A stretch of DNA of 64,000 nucleotides from Mesostigma viride. Lineage: Eukaryota > Streptophyta > Mesostigmatophyceae > Mesostigmatales > Mesostigmataceae. The first letter of the stretch is position 1. The number at the start of each line of letters is the position of its first letter. The notes under the pieces are model-generated. The model was not told where the DNA came from. It saw only the letters and a list, made by a program, of their open reading frames with translations, and did not search any database. The stretch spans positions 2,313,638 through 2,377,637 of the forward strand of contig RPFO01000389.1 in the NCBI GenBank assembly GCA_009746045.1, given 5' to 3'. The translations under genes were made by a program, and so were the position numbers. Positions 30,521 to 42,338 of this stretch are shown one piece after another.

Positions 30521-32249
30521 ATGTCCTCATTTGAGGACATAGTCCTCGTTTGAGACGGGGGGGGTCAGGGGCGCGGTTTTGGCGCCAAATTTGGTCCTAG
30601 GGTCACTTGGTGGGTTTTGGCGCGAAACTGGGATAGGTACTGAGCGCGCCAAGCCCCTGGGGTCGACAGGGGTCGACCGTACCTGGAAAATATGAGGCGA
30701 CGAAAAGTACCTACAATCGCATGAGCATCGCAATGCAATCGAGTGTTTTGTCGAGTGGCGGCTATGGGGTCGTGCCAGTTCCGAGGCTTGCCTGAATGTT
30801 ATAGGGCATTATTTTGCCCTGGACGAAGACAGCATTTTAGATCGTCATCTAGTGATTTTGAAGGTGCTATTCTTCACGTGCAGGTGCTTTGTATATGTCA
30901 AAAATTTTGTTCATGAACGGATTTTGGCATTGTTGAAGAAAATCTGAGAGCTACGTAGACCGCATAATAGGTCAGTTCGCAGTTCGGTTTTACAATTTCT
31001 TTTTCCGCCCAGGCGCTGCGGATATCGCGAGTATGGGTTATGGTAAGCTTCTGGGCTTATGGGCGACATGGGGAGAAGAGGGACCCGGGCAGTTGCATGC
31101 ATCAAAGAGTCTCTATTTTTTCGTCGTGATGTCGCAGTCGCGCCTGGCGAAAACCAGGGCGAGCGCGAGCCATATTTTTCTTTTGCCGCAAGGCTGGGTG
31201 CTTCCCACGCGTCACCGTCCTTTAATATATATTTCTTGAGCTGGCCCGCGCAGCTGGCGGCCTGGGCGCATGTCAAGAACAAGGTTCCGACTGTCATTCT
31301 CAACCGCATCGTTCTAAGTAAGCGTGTTAAGCGGATTGTAACCTATAACTCCCGCAGACGTGATAGTTCCGGTTGCTTTCAATGCCCAACTTCGTGGTTT
31401 TGATTACGTTTATGTCCGGGGAATAACGGAAGTTTGCTGGGCAGTACTTTCTTTTCCCGTTGCGTCACTGAAAAGGTAAACGGCCTTGCGTTATCAAAAC
31501 AGCAGCAAGTAGAAGTCGCTGTGCTTAATGGCGATGTGGTAGTTTGATTCAACACATATACTGCCTTGTTGCTGAGAAGTTTTTCAAGGCTTGCTGGTAT
31601 GTTGCCCATATGTTTCTAATGCTTCAACTCATGTCCAAGTGATCAAGACTGGCTTAGAAACTTGAGCTTGTCATGTTTGCATTGTGCTTGTGTTACAACT
31701 TGTGCCTCTTTGCAGTATATGTTTCATATATACCGTAAGGGTTCAACATCATGGTTTAGCACCGTGGTGGCAGCCGAGCCTCTACTAACAATCATGGATC
31801 TAACCTTGGCAAGTATTTGCATCATATTTCACTCTTTGGACTGAGCTAGCTTTACACCTGCTGTTTGGCCTGCACCATGGTCCCTGACTGCCAGTTACAT
31901 TTTGTGCCCCCCCCTGGCAGGCTGCAGGGTCTAGTAGGACTGCGAGGGTGTAACATAGACATGTTGTGGGCACCCTGGGTGCAATTTCAGGACCAGACAT
32001 GACCTGGCCATGCCTTCTTTCTTGGCATATTGTTGACTTGAGTGCTATTTGGTCACTCGCGTAGCGACCCCCCTGCATTCATAAATCGTAAACAATTATA
32101 CAATGAGCATATTTCATGGATGTTAAGCATTGCAACTCTTGAACATATCATAAATGAACATGGTTCCATACCGTACCCATGGATGTGTTGACATGTGTTA
32201 GTTATTACAAATGGTATCCATGCTTAAAAATGTCCTCATTTGAGGACAT
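30521..32249. repeat. segment bounded by identical 20-bp palindromes (Q2)
   Basis: ATGTCCTCATTTGAGGACAT occurs at 30521-30540 and 32230-32249. The 1.7 kb between lies in the 3' UTR of E, directly after its RNase H remnant. It includes GGTCGACAGGGGTCGACC-like repeats (about 30660) and weak frames (31059-31403) with no recognised motif. It may be a non-autonomous insertion of the same kind as Q1. Confidence 0.4.
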
Positions 32250-32867
32250 GTTCTTGGTGATTAGACAATAGGCCAACCATAGACAGATAGACAGATAGGC
32301 CAACCATGCAGTCAGCATTCATGAGCTTCCTCAGTACATTGTACTGGGCTGGGGCCTTGTGTGGCAGCTTGGTCAATGCATCAGCAGGGTTCTCCTCGCC
32401 AGGGATATGCTTCAAGTCAACCAAACTGGCCAACTCCTTCAGCAACAAATAATCCAGATCCCGGCTCCTGGCCAGCTGCTTGTGAACAAACTGGACCATA
32501 CCCATGCTGTCTTTTAGCAACAACGTCTCCATCTGCAAGGACCAAGGGCCCCTTGGTCCGTTACCGAAGTTACGGTAACTGAAGCCAGCTCCAGCATTAA
32601 CTCCTTTATGTACAAGCTGGACTGGATCCCCTCACATATGGCCCTGCATTCTGCCACATCTGAATTGATACAGACCCTCTTCTGCAGTCTGCTGTACCAG
32701 CTGAACAAACTTGCCCTGCTCTGATAGAAAGCAAACAGAGCAGCAGATCTCCCCCTGACCTTAGTGACCTGGCGAGCATCCATGGAACTGTCAACAAAGA
32801 TCTCCAAGGTGTTAGGCTGGGCAAAGTCAATCCCAGACAAAATCAGATCAGGGGTACTCTCCACCAA
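32236..32867 (-). pseudogene. E RNase H remnant
   Basis: Minus-strand pieces in two frames carry EIFVDSSMDARQVTKVRGR (Asp), SDVAECRAICEG (Glu), LLLKDSMGMVQFVHKQLARSRDLDYLLLKEL (Asp) and GEENPADALTKL (Asp), a complete copia RNase H motif set. The two frames are separated by a ~40-bp insert at about 32539-32580. The insert consists of two adjacent palindromes (GGACCAAGGGCCCCTTGGTCC and GTTACCGAAGTTACGGTAAC). The upstream RT is too decayed to trace. Confidence 0.8.
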
Positions 32868-33419
32868 CTGGGCTATGACGATCGAGGCTTCTCATCCTTA
32901 GCACCTCATCAGGCATTCTGCTGTGCATCATCAATGATAGGGCCCACAGGTGGCAGCTAACAAACCACGCCCACATGCCTCTCAACTTGGGACATGTCGT
33001 GATAAGCACTAACATCTCTAGTGGCAAGGACCAAGGGATACATAATATCTGAAGCAAATCCAGCAAACAACGTAATGTTATTCTTAGGCTAGATTGTCCA
33101 GATCCCCTCTCGTAGGTCCTTCAGCCTGCCACATATGCCCTTATCCAGAGCACAGATCAACCCTCACATACAAACTGTACATGTCAGGCTGAAACTCATT
33201 CAGGAGCAACCATACTGATAACCATGAAGCAACCATCATTGCAGGGTACACATAAGCATCAGATGATAGAGGCACTGAGAAGAAAACCCCACCCAGGCTG
33301 AATAAGGCACCACACCGTGGAGCCAACCTTGGGCTACCTCGTGCACAGATCCATATCGCATCTGACAGTGTAACACCCAGGTCAAACATCAGCAAGGTTT
33401 TTCAGTCCCTGAAACATGT

Positions 33420-33665
33420 CCTCAGACCAGCCAACTCCCATATCACCCTGGGAGAAACCAAATCCATGGTTTTACAGCAAAACAGTCGTGGACAGAGTAA
33501 ATCATCCCAAGACCAGCCAACTCCATAATGAGGAGACAACCAAACTATATGGTTTCACAGCATCACATCTGGGATCAATCATAACTTCCAGGCCAGCCAA
33601 CTCCAAACTAGGAGGAAACCAAATCCTATGGTTTTACAGCAACACACCTGGGAACCATCACAACT
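33420..33665. repeat. three ~80-88-bp tandem repeats
   Basis: Units starting near 33423, 33511 and 33591 share CCAGCCAACTCC, an AACCAAA block and ATGGTTT.ACAGCA. They lie in the decayed RT region of E. The open plus-strand frame across them is a by-product. Confidence 0.6.
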
Positions 33666-34628
33666 TCCATATGCTGATTGTCATACAGCAATCAATCTGA
33701 ACATGCACAGGCCAGGGACAGGGTCAACTGGAATCACACATCCATCATCAGCAACTCACGTATGCAGATGCTGATCTGTATATACCCTCCACAGTCGGCC
33801 TTCAGCATTCAGCAGGTTTCAGATTGCTCTTGAAGCATCCTCTGCAGGCTCCATAGTCCCGGACCTTGTAGACTGGAAATTTTCTTCAGGAAGCTTGTGC
33901 CAACCCTTCAAACATAATCTGGTTTCTTCTCCATCTGGTAGCCAACTTTAAACATGCTGCACTGTTCCAACATTTTCTTTCTTTTTGAGGACATAATAAT
34001 TCCCCAAAGCAGCATGGTTGCTACAAGAAACCATATATGTAAGCAACTGCCAAAACGGGAGACCAATATAAATCTGGCACTCAGCCATGTATGTATCCCC
34101 TGGCAACACTCAGGTAGTGACCTCCTGCCACTCTGACAGCCTGAACTCAACAGGAAAATCTGGATCCACTTGACAATATTATTAGCCCCCTCAGGACACT
34201 GGTCTGCATCTCTGGAAACTGGAATCTCTGGAACTCTGGAACTCTTGAATTCTGGAAATCTGGATTTCTGGATTTCTGGTTCATCACCTTCAAGCTCGAC
34301 AGGTATCAGGCAGCTGAAGCTGACAGCATCTCAGGTTCACTTGCAGACACAGAACTCTGGACCCAGCAACACTCCAACGTACCACATTGGAGAATCCAGG
34401 ATTAGGAACCCCCTTGCAACAGACCCTGCAGGTCTTGTACATAGTATGGGGGAACACTATTATGGATAAACTGTAAATACAGGAGTGATATTGCAGAATA
34501 TACCATGAACACTGCTTGGATGAGGAGCAATGCTGCCAACGGTTATATTTTCTGGCAACCTGCCAGTGCATATCGGGTATCATCAGTTTTCCATTAACAC
34601 TGGAAAGTTAGGGTTTATTAACCAACTG

Positions 34629-35079
34629 TTAATTTTCCCCTAAGGCATGTTGAGGCCCTTTCCACGTGTGTCCCAACACAAAGCTAGACACCCAGGGGCA
34701 ACTTGGCTCACCGACCAGCAGTTCTCCTGTATGCTGACCAAGATCCCATGTCAGAGACCTGAGCATTGGTATCCACTTTAATGTTAGCAGCCTCAGGACG
34801 TAGCACCTGGATGAGCATGCTAGCCATCTTGGCACCGTCTTGTGCTTTGCCTAGCCAAGACCACAACATTAAAATCTCTCTGGGAATCCTCCCAACGCAG
34901 TTATAGGCGCACACCCGATCAGGCCTGGTGTTTGGCCGATCAATCCAGGGGTGCAGCCTGCCTGTCTGCTTGCCCAACCACCGTATATGAAGGTACCCCA
35001 GGGGCCTGGCCAGGGTCACCCTGGGGCCTCGATACAGCTGTAGCAAACTGATCCTCTGCATTACACCTGCAGCTGGCAA
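34629..35079 (-). pseudogene. E integrase tail and retropepsin-like remnant
   Basis: One frame has IKVDTNAQVSDMGS, the DTN protease signature seen in B and C (VDTNSQVSI). The next frame continues LVGEPSCPWVSSFVLGHTWKGPQHALGEN, a decayed equivalent of LGEVSVPILG..VVEGYQGPAILGQN. Its position upstream of the RT/RNase H region agrees with the domain order in B and C. Confidence 0.6.
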
Positions 35080-37450
35080 AGCTCAGGTACCCAGGTATAA
35101 CTGACTCCCATCAGCTTACCTGTCCTTGAATGGCTGATCACAGAACAGGCATATTATTGCTAAGGTGATGTTTCCAAAACCACTCAAAGCATTTATGGCC
35201 AACTGGTTTCCACCTGGCTCACCACGCCAAGCCCAGCTGCCTAAACCTTGAAAATCAGATGCAAATGCTTGACTTCAGATTGTTGGCACAAATCAAAACA
35301 TCAAACCGAACACTTGTTAGACCCTTCCCACACTTCAATCCAGAAGAGGTACTTCCTGGGTCTCGATCACTAATTACACACCAGCACATGGTGGTAACGG
35401 CCAACCGCGAGGCCCTTATCCACACCCTTATACACTGTAATAAGGGTGCCCTTCCCTGTCATACACTAGACCAGGGGCATTCTGCACAATGCTGTGAGTT
35501 GCCCACCCTCACACATCAATACAGAGATCACATGGGAGCTCAACCTGACCCTGTGCAAACAGGCCAGTCACCAACAACCGTCAAATTATTGCAGTAATTT
35601 TGGAAACACATTCAGCATCTGATCCCCCAGTGTGTTCATGCTTCAAGGAATAGCAACACCATGCTAGACCGAGCCTGGGGCTGTCCCTCACATATCCCTT
35701 AACAGGAATGATGTACTCAACACCCGCTCGGGGACACACTCAACATACAAGCGGTGGAGAAAACGGCATGTTACTTGGCCCTCAAGCCCCTTCACACGCA
35801 GAACAGCACAACTGTGCTTCGGCTACTGCATACATGACCCAGAAACAGCACGTCTTCAGCGAGACCTCCGGCTATGGGAACCCTTCAGCTCTCGCCTTAT
35901 ACGTTATCTGGCTACCCCCGACCAACAAAACCATCCCTGCCTGCCAGTCGCTGACTCAGGAAATGCTGACCTTGTAGGAGCTGCCTGCCAGTCACGTACA
36001 CGCGCGCCAACTAATGATGGACGCACCATCCATTAATTCCTTGCAAACTCCACGAGTTCTGCAATCACGGCCTCAATGCCATGATTCTCATAGCGCCATA
36101 CCACATATAGCAGTGGAATGCTGAGAGCAAATATGCAATTAACTGCAACCTGCAGCCATCATTTGCCATCGCTCTACATACTCTAGATCTGCCGCCTGCG
36201 ACATACCCGGTCGCTCGCGACATACCCAGTCGCCTGCGACTCGCGCCAGCATACTCGCGTCTCGCCCGGTCGCCTGTGACATTCTAGTCGCCCCGCGATA
36301 CTTCGCCTGGCCATCCGCTCTTCTTGCTGCCGTCTCTCGCCGCAGTCGATGCCCGACGTCCTCGCGTCGCAGCAATGCAATCATCACGTCGCGCAGCACT
36401 GCCATTATTAATTACAACAACACCGCCGACCTTGCCGCTTGTCGACACCGTCACCCGCGACTCGGAAAATTGACCAGGAACAACTTCTCCTCGCTGCTCC
36501 CCAGATGCCGACGCTCTCTCGTCGCAGTCGACACAACTTCACCCTCTAGCTGCCGACACGCCCACACCAGCGCCGTTCACAATCGCTCATCAAGCGGTAT
36601 AAAGAGAACTCGACAGCAATCTGCAGCTTTGCAATATAAATCTGGAAAGATTGACGATGGATAACTCCACACCGCACAAACTGCAACCTTGCAGATGACG
36701 CCTCGCGTAGCTCCTCGAGCTCGCGACCAGCACAGCTCGCAGCTATGTCGACTACATGCGCGAAAACTCGCCAGCATACTCGACAGTCAACACCAGCCGA
36801 GCTTGTCGTAGCCAACACCACTTGCAGCAACATGCTTGACCGCCACCCATGCATGGCAGCAAAACGCCTTCGCTTGACGACAAATCTCGAACGCTTGAAA
36901 CTCGTAGCTTCACTCAGCTGCAAAGCATAGCCATGCCGCAAACCGGAACGCAACCAATGATCTCGACTCGATCCATGCCGAACCGCATGCGCAGTTGACT
37001 CTTGATAAATCTGGATAACTCGATCCATTAAAACCCAGCAACCCACAAGGATCACTAAAAGCCGATTCCGCAACATCTTGTCATCGGGAAATGCGAAACA
37101 GCCAGGAGCGCTCGTCAACACGTAGCAGGCCAGCAACAAAACTCATTCGTCGCCAACAATAACGTGCCCGCAATCTGGATAGCTCAGGAAACCTTCACGC
37201 AGCCAATCCAGCTAGTCCTGGCGTACAAACGCCCACCAACAACCTCCAAGATTAACTTAGCCTCGGCCGTCGTCGGGAACTCAACCATTCCCGGAACGCA
37301 TCATAAACCGATAATCTGCTACGCCCTAGGCCTTCTATCCGCTAGTCTCGATTCCGCGAGTATCCGCAGCAGTCCAGCGCAGGATTAAACTCGACGATGA
37401 AGCCCAGGCAGTAAACCGCCTTGATGGAACCGGAACCTCATTGTAATTTG
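35080..37450. other. E interior between 5' LTR and protease remnant, no intact gene
   Basis: Gag and integrase would be expected here on the minus strand, but I see no zinc knuckle or D,D,E core. A 197-codon minus frame (36546-37139) has no motif and looks fortuitous. CGCCTGCGAC-type short repeats occur near 36190-36300. Confidence 0.4.
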
Positions 37451-38138
37451 AGTTAAAGCGCAATGTGTAGGGATAGATAGATTCCAATGCGCGCGGATAG
37501 ATTCATCATGAGAATGGTTGGAATGGAGCTTGGTTAAAAATATAGGCTTACAGCACTCGTGCACGTGAGTGCTTAGACACGAAATTGCCAGGTCAAGGCA
37601 ACACGCGTGAAGCGGTCTCGCAAGCTGACCAGTTGGCACTGGCCTATTCTTTATAAACTTGTTCACTGTGCTTTGCTATGCATGAGCAGCATCGTCTGGC
37701 CTGCTCAGTATTAACACCCCCGGTACAGTATTAACAACCTGTACAGCGTCCAGATCCTATACAGTAGGTCTGCCATTCAGGCACAGTGACCACAGAGTAC
37801 AGTCCACAGTGATTATTGCGTCTGCACCTAGAAGTCCAGGACTAAGCCTGCGGTACCAACAGACCACAGGTTAAGGTTCCTATTTCCTGCGTACGACGTA
37901 TTAATCCAATACCGTCGTAGGTTCAGCACCTAATTCCTGTCAGCCCAGGAATTACTGTCGACCCCATATGCCGTCGGCACATATTCACGCAAGACTTAGA
38001 AGAACAGCCGGCTCGCGCGACCGGGAAGTCGGAACACCATAACTTTCTTGATACTTATCGGAATGAACTCGTTCCGGTGCCGCTGGAATCGTAGAGATAT
38101 GCCGAATCAGGAACACGCCAATGCGCTTGGCGTTTATT
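37451..38138 (-). repeat. E 5' LTR
   Basis: 688 bp. Its outer end reads AATAAACGCC instead of AGTTAACGCC, next to a run of 20 C (38139-38158). Few substitutions from the 3' LTR suggest recent insertion. Confidence 0.9.
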
Positions 38139-38158
38139 CCCCCCCCCCCCCCCCCCCC

Positions 38159-39379
38159 AGCCAATTAAGCCAACGCACTACCTTGCATTGCAGTGTGTAC
38201 TCGCGGTGGCGGCGCGTGGCACGCTGTCGCCGGCGTGCCGATCTCACCCTGCCCCACGCGGTGTATGCTGGCCTAAGTGGGTATGGCAGCGGGAAAAGGG
38301 AGCGGTCCCGCTGGGATTCTATTTCCCTACTTGTTGAGCCTTGCTGAGCTTGTCCAAGAGGATCGCAGTTTGGAGAGCTGCCTTGACAGCCGGGGGGGCT
38401 GACAGTGCAGCCTCCTCCCCCAATGGCAGGAGGTGGCTGGCCACCTTCCACCACCCCCCTCCTTGCCCCTCCACCTGCAGCAAGGCTGCCACCACCCTCA
38501 TTAGGTACTCCATGCCCACCAGCTCCCCGGCTGCTGAGCCCATGCAGCTCCTTGAGAAGGGTGTCCATGGCCAATGCAATGTTCATGACAATTTTCCTGT
38601 TCTCCATGTTCCGCCAATTTCCAGGCTTGACCGTCATGACCCACGACCGGATTCCCATCCCATTGTCGCTGGCGTCCTCCAACACCCCCGGCAGCACCCG
38701 CTCCGAAATCCGATATTTCACGCTCTTGGCTCGGCTTGGCAGCGCCACCCCTTTCGAGGCCTTGAAGTGGCTCCCCGCCCCCTCCATTCCTCCCAGCGCT
38801 GCCTTCAAACCTTGCATGAATTTCTCGGCTGCGACCTCCCCCTCCTCGTCCTCCTCGTCGTCCTGATTTTCGGTTTCCGGAGGTGCCCCAACGAATGTCG
38901 CCAACCTCGCCCTCATTTCCTTTCCGACAGCCCCCCCACCTGCCGAAACCTTGGCCGCGCCTTTCGGCTTGGCCATTTTTCGTTGCGCAGGTGTCGTTGG
39001 TGGCAGCGCCTGATCCTCCTCGTCCGCCGCAAGATCTGCCACGGCCAGCAGTTTTGCCACCAACGTTCCGTTTGGGTCACGTGCGTCCAACACGTCGGCA
39101 ACATCAACGTGATCGGCCAGCAACTGCACGACAGACTTCAGTTGGCTCGAGCTCCACGAGCTGGCGTCCGTCACCCAGTCCTCGGCACCGAAGACCTGCT
39201 CGACTGCCCCCACCGCCTCTGCGGGGCTGATGCACTTCGATGGCGAGTAGACTGGCGAGCTGCTTCTTTTTGGCGCTGAAGGCGACTAGCGCGTGACTGG
39301 TGGCAGCAGCCCGCGGTGTGGGCGTCCCATCCTCCCCGCGCGCTGCCTGCCCTGCTGTAGCCTTGCGCCCCTTCGGCAT
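38159..39379 (-). pseudogene. D1 ORF1 (gag-like)
   Basis: Begins MPKGRKATAGQ at 39379, shifts frame near 39220, then continues FGAEDWVTDASSWSSSQLKSVV, an Asp/Glu-rich block, LPSRAKSVKYRISERVLPGVLEDASDNGMGIRSW and NWRNMENRKIVMNIALAMDTLLKEL, colinear with D2 ORF1. A second shift near 38560 puts the C-terminus (YLMRVVAALLQ..LDKLSKAQQ) in another frame. Then comes the RT-ORF basic start (WGRVRSARRRQRATRRH..WLNWL), cut by the C run and E. Function as in D2, inferred. Confidence 0.8.
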
Positions 39380-39467
39380 TGCTGCTCAGGGCCAAAAATG
39401 GCTTCGACAGAACAGGTTCGTCAAACCAGAGGTTCGTTTCCCCTGGCTTGCTGTCGCCGCCCTCGTG

Positions 39468-39901
39468 AAAAGAAAAGAGGCCGACCTTAGCTAGGTGGGT
39501 TTGTTTTTGTCCTTTTTTGCGTGTCATGCGGCCTTGGCCCGGACGGCATTTTTTCGCCACGCAAATGTTGCGTCTGAACAAATGACGCAATGTGGCGTTC
39601 TAATTGCCGGCAGCTTACGTAAGGCTGCCGGGGCTATTAGGTCACATATTGCGTGAGAGAAGGAATCTAGATCTAGTTAATCACTACGCCATTAGCCAAG
39701 AAACCTAGACAGTGGCAGGTTTATATCTCAACGTAGCTCCTGCGCGCCACCTGGCCAAGAAAAACTGGCCAAAGTTTTGGCCACGACTGATCCGGATCAG
39801 GCCGCACCGGCCTCAAAAGGTATGTCACGTGAACCCAATAACCGAGCTATAGCGGCTACCCTTCCATCTCACTATAAAGAAACTATGTTCAGAGAACCAC
39901 G
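39468..39901 (-). repeat. D1 5' terminal repeat
   Basis: This 434-bp segment corresponds to D2 A1 (AAAAGAAAAGAGGCCG start; CACTATAAAGAAACTATGTTCAGAG at the outer end). The partner repeats of D1 lie outside the window with its missing 3' end. Confidence 0.7.
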
Positions 39902-40586
39902 ATTTTATGATCCTTCCTTGCAGATCACAGGTCAAGATCAAGGCTGAGGAAGTGAGAGACTGAGAGACAAAATGTTCACGCAGAAAATTGGCAACTTGAG
40001 ATGCCCTTGCTGCCTTTGTTCATTTCATTATATAGGCAATTAGGTGGCAAAGGTAGAACTGCCACATGTCAAGCAAGTGTTGCAACACTTCTAGATTCCT
40101 AGAATATTTGTTGTGTGATTGCCAGATGGCATTTGCTGAAATACAACATAAGGAATGATTGCCATCTGTCAACATGCAAATAACCATCATATGGAACTGC
40201 CATCTGTCAATAAACTAAGCAATGTGCTCTAGGCATTCGCCACATGTCCGTGGAATAAAGTATCTAGAATCCTTGTCAGGAATCAAGAAACACTGACGTA
40301 AGATCTGACACAACAGTAGTCACTGTACCATGAATCTACCTCATGAACTAGCAACATGTTCAGGCCAGTTGGCATGCCAGTTGTCAGCACAATTGTCATG
40401 TGATATGCTGACACACTAGTCTACTTGGCAAGACCATAGTTTGGAAGGCCGTCTCTCAGCCATTCGTAGTCCAAATCGAGTAGGAAAAAGTGCTACAAGT
40501 CCAGCTATTAATTAAATCTCTATCAAGCTGACTATATACAAGCACAATGTGGGAAGGGCAGGTGGATACACTATAATATCCAGACA
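39902..40586. other. no recognised gene
   Basis: AT-rich sequence between the D1 terminus and the copia LTR fragment A. It has several GCCA(C/T)(A/C)TGTC-type repeats (about 40060-40250). It may include the diverged rest of the A LTR; nothing else can be supported. Confidence 0.35.
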
Positions 40587-42066
40587 CAATTGATTACACA
40601 GACTCTGGCACGCCTTTGGCGCGCAGATCTATCAATTGTCCATACGGCTAGTCCTGTGGACCTATCCGTACATTACTCAGCATCAATTGTCTCATAGGTC
40701 CTGGCGCGCTACAGCACGCTTACCTATCAATTGACTATCAAATCCTGTACAAGTCCTGTCAACGTCCTGCGGACTATCAAAGTGACACTTGTACATCCTG
40801 TGTCCGTACGCGCCCACAGTGGCGCGCCGGTCACTGTCGGCACAGCCTAGGAACGTCATAACTTTTACGTTCCTTAACCAAATGAGGCGTTCAAGGTGCC
40901 GTTGGAAAGAGCGTAACAATCTCTATCCATCTAACGTAAATCCTTTACGTTAAGTCCAATCCCTTCTTTTCTTGAGGGATCACATCCCCTGCCAGGGACC
41001 CTTGAAGTAGCTTGAAATGTCCTTCACTCCAGCTTGAAGCTTGAACAGATGTCTTTATTAATGGCCATTGCCATTCCCCCAGCCCTTTCTCTTAACTGGG
41101 TTAAGGAGCTTGAAAAGAAACAGATCTGCCACAGGGAAAACCATTCCATGAGAAATGGATAAAAACCTATGGAAGTGGCATTACAGAGTACCACCAGATA
41201 TTGGGAACACAAAAAATTAAATACATACAGGTTATATTCTATGAGAGCTTCTCCAGGAATTAATCCCATCACCTCGGTAGAGCCTCCAGTACAATGACCT
41301 TCTGGCGGTGAGTTACATTAATCCCAGATACTAATCCCATAAAACCCAGTACATATTTAATATAAGCACAATAAATCCATGACAATTAATATACCACTTG
41401 ACAAAGTAAGACGTATTACAATAGTTTCCCCGTCATACTCTCAACAGGTTAGTATTGGCGCCCGTCTTATGGCGCCCGTCTACTTGTCAGATGATAAATT
41501 GCCACAGCAAACAAATGACAAAATGAAACACATAGGCAACAATTAAATCCTGCCCTGGGGAACTAGGGAAATCTGAACAGGTAAAACACCTGAGCAGGCC
41601 AGCTTGTAGAAAAATAATACCAGGGAATCGAACCCCGCCCTATAAACCCCAGAATAAAGGTTCCCAGACCATTGTTAGAGGTATGCACAAATATACATTT
41701 CTTTTAAAATAGAATACATGGTCTGTAATGGACCTGCCAACCTTGTGTAGTCAACAGCATGAACCCCAGCCAAAACCTGGCTGTATCCTGATGAAAATCA
41801 GAGTGAGTGTACCATGGTCCATGAGCCTTAGTACAGACTAAAATACAGGTATTATGCCAGTCACAATGCTGACACTACCACACAACCTGCTCTCCGATGC
41901 CCTATAACCAGGCACCAGCTTTAGACAGCTTGCTGAGATGGGTCCATCAGAGACTGAAGAACCTTGTATTGCACTGCTGCCTTCTGCACCAGCTTGGTCA
42001 AAGCATCAGCAGGATTGTCAACCCCAGGGATATGCTCAATATTAGCCAAGGAGGAGGATTCCTTAA
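40587..42066 (-). mobile_element. copia fragment A: RNase H end, 3' UTR and partial 3' LTR
   Basis: On the minus strand this begins with SSSLANIEHIPGVDNPADALTKLVQKA and its stop codon, then a 3' UTR and a polypurine tract (40974-40956). An LTR starts ACTTAACG at 40955 and matches the B LTR down to about 40587. It is near-identical to B 48230-49690 but inverted, so A and B are head-to-head. It is a truncated copy of the same family. Confidence 0.85.
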
Positions 42067-42080
42067 CTCGTCGTCTGTCC

Positions 42081-42338
42081 CAACTCAGTCCTCAAAAGAG
42101 GACTGAGTTGACCTTTTTCAACCGGGTGTAGCGACTAGGAGGGGGGTCCATCCCAAATGTTTTGATGTGGATCGAGGGTGTATTTGATGTCAATTTGCTG
42201 GAAAAAATGCTGCGTTAGTGAAAACTTGACCCAAACACCTGGAAATTACTCGGACATATGACACCCTCGGCGAATTTGCATTTTTCGGGATAAGAGCGCG
42301 TGGGGAAAATTTAATCAAATCATGGTGCACGTTAGAAA
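42081..42338. other. junction between A and B with a 30-bp palindrome
   Basis: CAACTCAGTCCTC / GAGGACTGAGTTG (42081-42110, AAAA loop) is followed by 228 bp that match neither A nor B. The core GTCCTCAAAAGAGGAC resembles the palindromes bounding Q1 and Q2. No gene is seen. Confidence 0.5.

Larger units (their letters stand above)
27158..38138 (-). mobile_element. copia-like LTR retrotransposon E, decayed interior
   Basis: Two 688-bp direct repeats (27158-27845 and 37451-38138) differ at only a few sites. A polypurine tract (minus strand, 27866-27846: CTCAAGAAAAGAAAGGATTGG) immediately precedes AGTTAACGCC at the 3' LTR start, so E is on the minus strand. LTR ends are AGTTAA..TTAACT, not TG..CA. 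C runs on both sides give a CCCCC target duplication in D1. The interior keeps only degenerate protease and RNase H pieces, in the order PR-(RT)-RNase H, and holds array 2 and the palindrome-bounded segment Q2. Confidence 0.88.
3973..39901 (-). mobile_element. PAT/Ngaro-type tyrosine-recombinase retrotransposon D1, split by nested insertions
   Basis: D1 survives as four minus-strand pieces. They are its terminal repeat and ORF1 (39901-38139), RT N-terminus (27157-26492), a 38-bp RT sliver (19852-19815) and RT/RNase H (5373-3973). The pieces abut when the insertions E, P and CACTA and one copy of each target duplication are removed, and the joined RT reads colinearly with D2. The left end, including the recombinase, is absent from the window. 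The 5' terminal repeat (39468-39901) ends CAGAGAACCACG, like the D2 terminus CAGAGAACCCCG. It is the oldest layer of this nest. Confidence 0.85.

Noticed and set aside
36546-37139. 197-codon ORF in the E interior as Gag or a host gene
   Set aside because: No zinc knuckle, no integrase core, odd composition, and overlapping frames are equally open.
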